Part shown: positions 1 through 6,768 of the stretch, one piece after another
Layout of the letters: every line of letters starts with the position of its first letter
Numbering within the stretch: the first letter of the stretch is position 1
Assembly (NCBI RefSeq): GCF_000738265.1
Contig: NZ_JFCQ01000016.1
Span: forward strand, 1 to 64,000
DNA: 64,000 nt
Origin: Corynebacterium jeikeium
GTDB taxonomy: Bacteria > Actinomycetota > Actinomycetes > Mycobacteriales > Mycobacteriaceae
Reading direction: 5' to 3'
The notes under the pieces: model-generated
Told to the model about the DNA's origin: nothing
Databases searched by the model: none
The model's input: the letters and a program-made list of their open reading frames with translations, nothing else
Program-made: the position numbers and the translations under genes

Positions 1-389
1 ATCCCCGCTGGCGCGGGGAGCACGCCGCCTCAGAATCCCTAGCGAACTTCGCCAGCGGCTCATCCCCGCTGGCGCGGGGAGCACTCAGTGACACGATCTT
101 CCTTCTCGCGGTACTCAGGCTCATCCCCGCTGGCGCGGGGAGCACCTGTGGTACAGCTTTAACGGAAGGGCATGTATCGGCTCATCCCCGCTGGCGCGGG
201 GAGCACTTGGTGAGATCGAAGAAAATGTCGAGTTCTTTCGGCTCATCCCCGCTGGCGCGGGGAGCACTGCTTAATGCCGGAGGTCATGCCATTCCAGGCA
301 GGCTCATCCCCGCTGGCGCGGGGAGCACCCTGCCCCTACCCACCTAGACCCGCTTTCAGACGGCTCATCCCCGCTGGCGCGGGGAGCAC
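1..389 (-). CRISPR. Type I-E CRISPR array, cut by the window edge
   Basis: Seven repeats of 28 nt begin at 57, 118, 179, 240, 301 and 362, plus a partial one at 1-23. The period is exactly 61 nt, giving six different 33-nt spacers. On the minus strand the repeat reads GTGCTCCCCGCG, then CCAGCGGGG, then ATGAGCC. The hairpin CCCCGC-GCCA-GCGGGG is the standard type I-E fold cut by Cas6e, leaving an ATGAGCC(G) 5' handle. Four of six repeats are followed by G and two by T, so the 29th base probably comes from each incoming PAM, as in other I-E systems. Minus-strand transcription makes the spacer at 329-361, next to the cas2-side leader, the newest. The repeats are near-perfect copies, which suggests a maintained array. 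Confidence 0.97.
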
Positions 390-484
390 TCTCTCTGAGC
401 TGTGGTTCTTTGAGCCGTTAGGCCAATTCTACTTCAACTTGTTTTCCCCACCGCCTACCGGACTAGCGAACGATCACCAACGCT
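390..484 (-). promoter_or_regulatory. Probable CRISPR leader
   Basis: These 95 nt lie between the cas2 stop codon and the leader-proximal repeat, and no gene is visible in them. By position and array orientation this is where the array promoter and spacer-integration signals should lie. The minus strand holds an AT-richer stretch (AACAAGTTGAAGTAGAATT) that could contain a promoter. No -35/-10 pair is convincing by eye. Confidence 0.5.
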
Positions 485-808
485 TTACCTCCGCCTGGCT
501 TTACTCCATCCGCGTCGCCTCGCCGAAGGCGCCCGGTTATTGGGCCGCGTAATTAGGTTCACTCCATCGAAATCAGTTGGAACCCAGTCATGCCGGTGAG
601 TCTTGAAATCAAAGCCTTGCTCGTTTGCTGCCTGGAACACCATGATTGCTCGGCCATCATTCACCAGGTCGCATGTTCGCTCCCACACCTGGTCGCGCAC
701 CCGAGCGCTGGGGCGGCCCACGAACACACCCGGGGAAATCTCCAGCAACCAGCGCGTGAGGTCACCGCGAAGACCCGCGGGGCACGTAGATACAACTAAG
801 ACCATCAT
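485..808 (-). CDS. cas2: CRISPR-associated endonuclease Cas2, type I-E
   Basis: Cas2 is the small subunit of the Cas1-Cas2 spacer integrase. The protein starts MMVLVVSTCPAGLRGDLTRW and contains GVFVGRPSARVRDQVWE and a central AIMVFQAANEQGF, the Cas2e pattern, with a C-terminal basic tail. The reading frame extends upstream to 868, but the ATG at 806-808 overlaps the cas1 stop (ATGA), the usual operon junction. That start gives about 107 residues, the normal Cas2e size. It is the last gene of the cas operon and adjoins the leader. The protein looks intact, but spacer acquisition also needs Cas1, whose gene is frameshifted here. Confidence 0.93.
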   Translation of the reverse strand: MMVLVVSTCPAGLRGDLTRWLLEISPGVFVGRPSARVRDQVWERTCDLVNDGRAIMVFQAANEQGFDFKTHRHDWVPTDFDGVNLITRPNNRAPSARRRGWSKARRR

Positions 809-1745
809 CTGATTGGCCCATCGTCTGACCAATTGCGCTTGGAAGCCACGACCTCCAAGTCCGACCACAACACCAGCTCAGCATCAATATTCTGAGCCTC
901 TGAGCTCATCTCCATAAGGAACATCAGATCCCGAATCATGGTCGGCATAAGGTTCTTTTTCACCACATAATCGCGGATCACCCTTCGAGTGTTCACGTCG
1001 GCGGTCAGCTCGTTCTCCGCAACTGCATCAAACGCCGCTGGAATCGAAACTTCTGCCTTGTACAGATCCGCAATGTCGTAAACAAAAGCGCGTTCCGTGC
1101 CTTGGTGAATTACGCCTAATGAAGGAATGAACCCCAGCGATGCGATGACCGCATGAGCCACCCCGTATAGGGCTGCATTCGCCGCCGTCAGGGTTCGGTT
1201 AATCGGGTCGCCACTGGAAAATTCTGCGGATCATACATCCGTTTCTTCCACGGCACCCCGGTGCGCTCGGTCTCCGCTAGGTAGACCTTCTTCATCCGGG
1301 ATCCCTCACGTCCGCGAAGCTGCGCCATCGTCGCACGTGAAATATCCTCGCCAGGGAAGCGCATGGCGTACATCTGTCTGGCGCAGAAAAGCCTGCGGCG
1401 TTGGTTACTTACTATTGACGCCTGCGCCTCCGCCGCTGCCGAAGAATTCGAAAGCGAACGGCCAGACGCGTAGTAGCGCACGCCTTTTTCCCCAACCCAT
1501 ACGACGGAAACCCCGGAGTCCCCTAGCAGAGCCATCGCTGCGTAAGTCACTTTCGTACCTGGGCCAAGCATTAAGGCAGCAATACCTGCCGCAGGCACAT
1601 GGGTGATGCCCCGTTCATCTGTGAAGGTAACAGCGTTGTTATCGCGATTAACTACGCAGCGCTCGGCGTATAGAAACGAGATCCGATCCTGCACGCGCGG
1701 TAGGATCGGACGATCCATGGGCAACTTCGAGGGGTGCTGTGCCAC
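805..1745 (-). pseudogene. cas1: Cas1 integrase, type I-E, interrupted by one frameshift
   Basis: Cas1 is the catalytic subunit of the spacer integrase. The N-terminal part (1745 to 1188) carries GPGTKVTYAA, VVWVGEKGVR and QLRGREGSR with the catalytic Glu near residue 147. The C-terminal part (805 to 1161 and a little upstream) carries HQGTERAFVYDIADLYK with the metal-binding His and Asp residues. The two halves are in different frames. Restoring one base in the A run at 1218-1221 (TTTT on the coding strand) rejoins DPQNF to SSGDPINRTLTAANAALYG and yields a normal-length protein of about 313 residues with no other defect. It may be a genuine recent mutation, which would stop acquisition but leave interference intact, or a homopolymer sequencing error. 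Confidence 0.9.
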
Positions 1746-1755
1746 TGCGATATCC

Positions 1756-2430
1756 CTAGTCTGGCTTGTCGGTAATGGGCTTGGCGAGCGTCAGTAAGCC
1801 ACAACCGTAGGCCTTGCCTCGCCCGATGCCTTCGACGAGTGCTTTCTTGAAGCTTTCGGCATCGTCAATCTGCAGTGTGCCGCGGTATCGCACCGTGCCA
1901 ATCACAACCTGGCGGCCCTTGGAGTTGTTCACCGACTTCGAGAAACGCAGTGTTTTTCGTTCCACGATGAGGGTTTCCAGAGGGGTGAAGCCACAGCTTT
2001 TAGCCTTGGCGTTGAACCATTCCAATTGTGCCTCCTCACCTACCAGTGCGGTGAGTTTGCCACGGGTTCCGCGTGGGGAACCAGGAGCCTTTTTGGCCGC
2101 CACAGGGTTTAGAACGACTTCGTAATGCCACTGTTGGCCATCCGCGAGGGCTTCTAATAGGCGGTTGTAACTTGCCTTCTGCGGATCGCTTTCGGAACCA
2201 GTTTGCTCAGCGATCTTGGTTGGATCGCAGCTATCCGGTCCGACGATGTACACAGAATGTTCGTCGGCTCCCCGAGTTTTGCCGTCGTGGCGCCAGAGGA
2301 TTCGTTCTTCATCTCCGACTTCCTTGGGGAAGCAGCTCAGAACGGCCGCGTGCATAGCTTGCGGATTTCCCAGCAGCTTTCGTGCTTGACGGCTGCTGGG
2401 GTTGAGGTGAAGTCGAGTGAAGGTCGTCAT
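1756..2430 (-). CDS. cas6e: Cas6e crRNA-processing endoribonuclease
   Basis: Cas6e (CasE, Cse3) cuts the repeat hairpin of the precursor transcript and stays bound as the head of Cascade. The 224-residue protein starts MTTFTRLHLNPSSRQARKLL, has a conserved His in the QAMHAAV segment near residue 27, and ends in the glycine-rich loop GIGRGKAYGCGLLTL that marks the RAMP fold. The length is typical. Its start overlaps the cas5e stop by 4 nt (ATGA) and cas1 follows after 10 nt, so translational coupling is likely. Confidence 0.95.
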   Translation of the reverse strand: MTTFTRLHLNPSSRQARKLLGNPQAMHAAVLSCFPKEVGDEERILWRHDGKTRGADEHSVYIVGPDSCDPTKIAEQTGSESDPQKASYNRLLEALADGQQWHYEVVLNPVAAKKAPGSPRGTRGKLTALVGEEAQLEWFNAKAKSCGFTPLETLIVERKTLRFSKSVNNSKGRQVVIGTVRYRGTLQIDDAESFKKALVEGIGRGKAYGCGLLTLAKPITDKPD

Positions 2431-3134
2431 GCCTGCATCACCGCCTCCATAAATGGGTCGTTGGTTGTACCGAGGTCATTCTCGACGGGCACCCCGGTCT
2501 TGTCTTGGACAACGTCTCGCCAGCCGTACTCCCGATGTTCTTGGGAGAATGAGATTGGTACGTCGCGTCTGGCTATGCCGGTTTCACCATGTGTGGCGTC
2601 ACGAAAGATAGGCAGCGAGAGCTTCGGCGGCCGAGTCTTCCTGTGTGCGCGGGTAGCCTGCCAGTCGGTTGCGCGCAGTGCGTCGACGGCCGAGCCGCGA
2701 AATGTACCGAGGTAGAGGTTCGGGGGTGCGGGGCACGAACGGCGCCCAAGGAATAACGGGAAGCGGGGGCGTTGGACGGCGCTGGCGAGTTCGTCGATGA
2801 AGGAATCATTGTCCGATTCGACAGTCGCGACGAAAACAGCATCCTCAAGGTAGTAGCGCGTGACCAGGTTCGCGTTGTCCTTTGGCCTTTTCTGCCATGG
2901 CTGAGCGGTCTGGTAGTCCCGCAGTAGGGAACCAGGCTGATCCACACGAACGGCGAACGTTAGAGCCGCAAGATCTTGCAGGTCGTCAGTGCGCTGGCGC
3001 CCTTGTGCAGCGGCTAGAAGCCCCAGCACGCCGGACTTGGTGGGAACCTGTTCGGTGGCGCGTTGCTTGAATCGGCTGCTGGCGCCCCACGACTGCAGGG
3101 GGCCAGACAGCCTGAGTAGGAGGGTGGAAGGCAT
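2427..3134 (-). CDS. cas5e: Cas5e Cascade subunit
   Basis: Cas5e (CasD) binds the 5' handle of the crRNA at the foot of Cascade and contacts Cse1. The N terminus STLLLRLSGPLQSWGASSRF followed by TKSGVLGLLAAAQG is the diagnostic Cas5 signature; the full length is 235 residues. It overlaps cas7e by 1 nt and cas6e by 4 nt. No defects are visible. Confidence 0.95.
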   Translation of the reverse strand: MPSTLLLRLSGPLQSWGASSRFKQRATEQVPTKSGVLGLLAAAQGRQRTDDLQDLAALTFAVRVDQPGSLLRDYQTAQPWQKRPKDNANLVTRYYLEDAVFVATVESDNDSFIDELASAVQRPRFPLFLGRRSCPAPPNLYLGTFRGSAVDALRATDWQATRAHRKTRPPKLSLPIFRDATHGETGIARRDVPISFSQEHREYGWRDVVQDKTGVPVENDLGTTNDPFMEAVMQA

Positions 3135-4264
3135 TAGCGCTCCTGGGTGGCAGCTTCTGCGACAGCTTCGACGAGCTCGGGCAGAGTGGTCTTCTTGGCC
3201 AGGTTCTGCTCGACGAACGCATCGGCCAGGTCGCCAAGGGACATGACGAACGCGGCCTGAGGGACGAAGCCATAGGTGTTCTGGATCTGCTCAGCCTCGC
3301 GAGCCAGGCGGTCGGCAGCGGACTTACGGCGGCCCTGGTTGTTCTCGGAGACCACCGGTTCTTCGAAAGCGTTGACCAGGGAGATAGAGCGATCATCACG
3401 CACGGTCACGTACACGAGCTCCGGCACGCTGTTGTGGGCGAAACTGTTCTGCTTACCAGTGGGCAGCGACGTGATGAAGCTCTTCGTGAAAGCTTTAATG
3501 GCTTCGGCCAGTACATCCTGGTTACCGAGATTCTCTGCCAGCGAGTCAACGTCGAGCGTGGCGAATCGGTAGAGAGTGGAGGACATCATCTGAACGGTGC
3601 CCATCATTGCCGCACCGGCTTCTTCGTCAGCTTCCACGATGTCGTCAACCGCGGTGTAGAAGTCGAACTCCGGCTCGGACTCATGTACCCCAATAGCGTG
3701 TGCGACCTGGACAGATGCATCCACATTGAAGTCCTTGGCGTCAGCTACCATGCGGCCAAACATGGCGATGTCCACACTGTGTTCCTGGTCGAATAGCGGA
3801 GCAAGTGCCTTTTTGGTGAATCTCTTTTCTTCACGATGATTAACGACATACTCGGCCAAATTTTTGACTTGGCGCGCACTTAGAAAAACAGTGTACTCGA
3901 GGTCACTCTTCTGCTCGATTTCCTTCGAATCCGCCTTAGTAGTCTTCCGCTTGACCAGTTTGAAACCAACCGCTTCGAATACCTTCTTGGATAGGGCGGT
4001 TGCTTCGGCATCTTCAATGGAGACATCCAGTTCCTGAATGCGGTCAGCGAGCAGTTCGATCGCACGGCGGGTGCGGTAGCCGACGAAGCCGGTCGGGAAC
4101 GTCTCCCCGAAATCTTTGCGAATGGCTCGCTTCCAAGCTTGAGAGGAGACACGCTGGCGAGGAGCTCCGCCGAAGATGGCCGTCTTGGGTGCGCCGGTGT
4201 CATCGCGGTTGATCAGACTTGGTGGGAGGGTCTGTAGAGCGTGGAAATCGATGGTGATGGACAT
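3134..4264 (-). CDS. cas7e: Cas7e backbone subunit of Cascade
   Basis: Cas7e (CasC, Cse4) forms the multi-copy filament along the crRNA spacer. The N terminus ITIDFHALQTLPPSLINRDD then PKTAIFGGAPRQRVSSQAWKR is the standard Cas7e signature; the 376-residue length is normal. The mid-protein segment GAAMMGTVQMMSSTLYRFATLDV and the FAHNSVPELVYVTVRDDRSI stretch are also typical. It lies 27 nt after cse2 and overlaps cas5e by 1 nt. Confidence 0.96.
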   Translation of the reverse strand: MSITIDFHALQTLPPSLINRDDTGAPKTAIFGGAPRQRVSSQAWKRAIRKDFGETFPTGFVGYRTRRAIELLADRIQELDVSIEDAEATALSKKVFEAVGFKLVKRKTTKADSKEIEQKSDLEYTVFLSARQVKNLAEYVVNHREEKRFTKKALAPLFDQEHSVDIAMFGRMVADAKDFNVDASVQVAHAIGVHESEPEFDFYTAVDDIVEADEEAGAAMMGTVQMMSSTLYRFATLDVDSLAENLGNQDVLAEAIKAFTKSFITSLPTGKQNSFAHNSVPELVYVTVRDDRSISLVNAFEEPVVSENNQGRRKSAADRLAREAEQIQNTYGFVPQAAFVMSLGDLADAFVEQNLAKKTTLPELVEAVAEAATQER

Positions 4265-4291
4265 GAGAGAATCCTTTAGAAATTGGGAAGT

Positions 4292-4927
4292 TTAGTTTTC
4301 TTTGGTGGCAGAGGAACTGTTGTTTTCGCGCGGGTGCTGAGCAAAGGCGAAATCACGCCCCCAGCGCAGCAATACGCCATTGCGGGTGCGGGGGTTAGAG
4401 AGCTTGCGCAGATCCGTGGCGAACCAGCCGTAGTGGAAACGGAGGTCTTTGGATCGCAGCAGCGAGATCAAAGAGCGAGTCTGAATCAACCTGGACTGGG
4501 CGGTACGCGCGAGCACCAGGGCATCGAAGCGCCCCTTGATGGACTTCGACTCGCTAGTGTGCGCCAGGCGACCGCAGGCGGAGGCAAAAGAGTGGGAACT
4601 GTCGTGCACCTCGTGGGTGGCGCCCTGCATGTGGAGCGCGAAGTAAGTCAGCGCTTGGAAGGCGGCTTCCTCGGATGGGGAAGGTGCGTCGCCACGCCCC
4701 ATCTCTTTTTCGGACAGAGGGGCGACTAGTGAAGATAGAACGTTTTCGAACACAAGCGGGTTCTGCAGTGCTGGTTGGCCAGCTGATTTGCGAAGTTCAG
4801 CGAGGGTTCCTCGGGCTTGTGCCTGGTTGGGGTAGCCATTGCGACCGAGGTAATCAGCCTGCAGTTTGCTACACGTGGTGGCGATCGACGAACTCAGCCG
4901 GGACTGTTCTTCTTGTGGGTGATTCAT
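4292..4927 (-). CDS. cse2: Cse2 small subunit of Cascade
   Basis: Cse2 (CasB) is the all-helical dimer on the inner face of Cascade that stabilises the R-loop. I place the start at the ATG at 4925-4927 because AAAGGAAAA sits about 8 nt upstream; the frame remains open to 4981, inside cse1. The 211-residue protein has helix-rich composition and the segment LLRWGRDFAFAQH near the C terminus, matching the family motif in which the WGRDFA block is conserved. Position between cse1 and cas7e is canonical. Confidence 0.9.
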   Translation of the reverse strand: MNHPQEEQSRLSSSIATTCSKLQADYLGRNGYPNQAQARGTLAELRKSAGQPALQNPLVFENVLSSLVAPLSEKEMGRGDAPSPSEEAAFQALTYFALHMQGATHEVHDSSHSFASACGRLAHTSESKSIKGRFDALVLARTAQSRLIQTRSLISLLRSKDLRFHYGWFATDLRKLSNPRTRNGVLLRWGRDFAFAQHPRENNSSSATKEN

Positions 4928-4967
4928 GGTCGTTTTCCTTTTGGTATGCGTGGCAGTTAGACCGCGC

Positions 4968-6641
4968 CTAGCGGGGAACACTGCGTGGCAGAACTTCGCT
5001 AAGCTTTTTCTTCAACGAACTCATGGCTATGCCGGCCGATACTAGGCGCTCGGTGCCATTAGGGGTTTCGAGGAATCTTCCTACTAATGCTTTGGGGCCA
5101 GCCCCGGCTATGAGAACTTCTGCGTGCTGTAGGGCGGCATGGCGAACGATCAGCTCCCACGCTCTGAGGTGCGCTTCCAGTTCTGTTTCGTGCAGGGTTC
5201 TTAACCAGTCGTTAAATCTCGGCTCTAGCTCGGCGAGCAGAGCATCAGTGGCTGCGAGTCCGGGTTTGGCGTTTTCCTTTGCGAGCTTTGGGTTTTTCTC
5301 TTCAACTGTTCTCCCCGCAGCTTGGAGGAGCTGTACAGCGAATTTGCCCAGTCTGGTTCCGGCTTGGCTGGTCGCCGCCACGAGGTTGAGAATGGCTTGG
5401 CGCTGATCGAGTGCGGACTTAGGGAGAATCTCGAGTGGCAGTTCTATTCGAGTACTAATGCTGAAATCCACAACAGAGGCGTTTTTGCCGTACTCCATCG
5501 AGCACATGGAAACGTTCAAGGTCTCCGGTAGATCAACTTCACTCTCCTTGAGGTAAGCAAGTTGGTCGATGGTTCTGGGGCGTTTGGTTTTTTGGTTCCT
5601 TTCGTCGTAGACCTGGTCGGTTTCTAACGCAATTAAAGGTTCCAAGCTGCGCCACATCGTCCGCTGGGCATCGAGAGGCTTGGGGTAGTAGACGTCCAGA
5701 GTTTTGGTGGACTTGTTCTTGCTGAAGCGGTAGGGCGTCATCGGGTCGTCCCGGACATTCGCATTTGAATTGGGAATGCGATCCCCGTTCGAGACAAGGA
5801 CTTGGGTAATCAGGCCATTTTCTGGGAAGAGACGGACTCGCCTGGACTGCCAAGTCAGAATTTCAGCCGGTCCTTTGGGGTAGATGCCGTCTTCGTTTGC
5901 GGGGTCCAAACGCTGCGCAGAGGTATCTGGCTCCCGTTCCCACACAGGGCAGTCGCCCTCAGCCTGGAGGACTTCCGCGGTGGTGTTTAGCGCCAGGGTT
6001 TCTTGGAGGTTCGACCCAAGAATGATTGTTGCAGTGATGGCTCCGGTCCAGCCAGTGCCGATGGGGTAACCTCTTCCGCCCTTGACGCGGGGGTCACCAA
6101 CCGCACCGGATTTGATCCCGGCATAGTCATAAGCCTGAACGTAAATCAGCCAGCGAGCGGCCTCTGCAAAAGTAAGCGACAGTGCGCCGTAGCCAGCGCG
6201 AAGTGCGAAAAAGTCCTTTTCAAACTCCGGTACGATCCGTCGCACATCGGTCGTTGCGTTCTTGCTTGTATGCAGGTCGGCAACTTGCATAAACGGCTTT
6301 TTGGGATCCAGAAGATCAAAACGATCAGCGTAGCGGTCTAGGTATCCCAGCACCGTATCGTCTGGCTGGTTCTCTGTGGCTGCTTCTAGTCTTTCGGGTA
6401 TCCATTCAGCCATGTCCAGTTCTTCGTTAGGGGCTAGGTCTAGTTCCTCGCGGTAAGCACACCAATACATTGCTAGGAGTAGGCGGTAGATGGCGGCATC
6501 CTGAACAGGACTATCGCCGCGGATGGAGGCAATCGAATGGGAACCGTCGAAGATCTCGCGCAGGCTGAGCTCTGCAGTGGAGCCGTCGGTAAGCATCGTG
6601 AGAATCCACGGCTGATCGAGGAGGCTAAAGCTCTCTGTCAC
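4968..6641 (-). CDS. cse1: Cse1 (Cas8e) large subunit of Cascade
   Basis: Cse1 (CasA, Cas8e) recognises the PAM and recruits Cas3. The 557-residue protein starts at a GTG preceded by GAAAGGAAGG with 6-nt spacing. It opens with SFSLLDQPWILTMLTDGSTAELSLREIF, the conserved family start. GRGYPIGTGWTGAITATIILG and the C-terminal four-helix bundle region are also recognisable. It is slightly longer than the E. coli protein. A 127-nt gap separates it from cas3, large enough for a second promoter. Confidence 0.95.
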   Translation of the reverse strand: MTESFSLLDQPWILTMLTDGSTAELSLREIFDGSHSIASIRGDSPVQDAAIYRLLLAMYWCAYREELDLAPNEELDMAEWIPERLEAATENQPDDTVLGYLDRYADRFDLLDPKKPFMQVADLHTSKNATTDVRRIVPEFEKDFFALRAGYGALSLTFAEAARWLIYVQAYDYAGIKSGAVGDPRVKGGRGYPIGTGWTGAITATIILGSNLQETLALNTTAEVLQAEGDCPVWEREPDTSAQRLDPANEDGIYPKGPAEILTWQSRRVRLFPENGLITQVLVSNGDRIPNSNANVRDDPMTPYRFSKNKSTKTLDVYYPKPLDAQRTMWRSLEPLIALETDQVYDERNQKTKRPRTIDQLAYLKESEVDLPETLNVSMCSMEYGKNASVVDFSISTRIELPLEILPKSALDQRQAILNLVAATSQAGTRLGKFAVQLLQAAGRTVEEKNPKLAKENAKPGLAATDALLAELEPRFNDWLRTLHETELEAHLRAWELIVRHAALQHAEVLIAGAGPKALVGRFLETPNGTERLVSAGIAMSSLKKKLSEVLPRSVPR

Positions 6642-6730
6642 GACAAACCTTCCTTTCGTATCTAGTTTCTATCGGTTTTTGGCAAAGAACCGTGGGGGCT
6701 ATATCACTCCCTAGGGTGGTTGAAAGGGAG

Positions 6731-6759
6731 CACATATTTCCTTTAAAACTACTTGTAAA
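6731..6759 (-). promoter_or_regulatory. Candidate internal promoter for the Cascade genes
   Basis: On the minus strand TTTACA (6754-6759) and TATGTG (6731-6736) are separated by exactly 17 nt, about 90 nt before the cse1 start. It lies in the only sizeable gap inside the cas operon, so Cascade, cas1 and cas2 could be transcribed apart from cas3. The -10 hexamer is a weak match, so this is a suggestion only. Confidence 0.3.
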
Positions 6760-6768
6760 CCAACCATT

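Noticed and set aside
1..389. Self-targeting spacers in the main array
   Set aside because: I compared the six spacers by eye with this window and saw no long match. Only the separate mini-array spacer matches, at the cas3 promoter.
485..868. Extended cas2 start at 868
   Set aside because: The first 20 residues would lie in cas1; the ATG overlapping the cas1 stop gives the normal Cas2e length.
6686..6693. GAACCGTG before cse1 as a second target for the mini-array guide
   Set aside because: It corresponds to spacer positions outside the seed, and the seed bases do not match, so it is unlikely to be bound.
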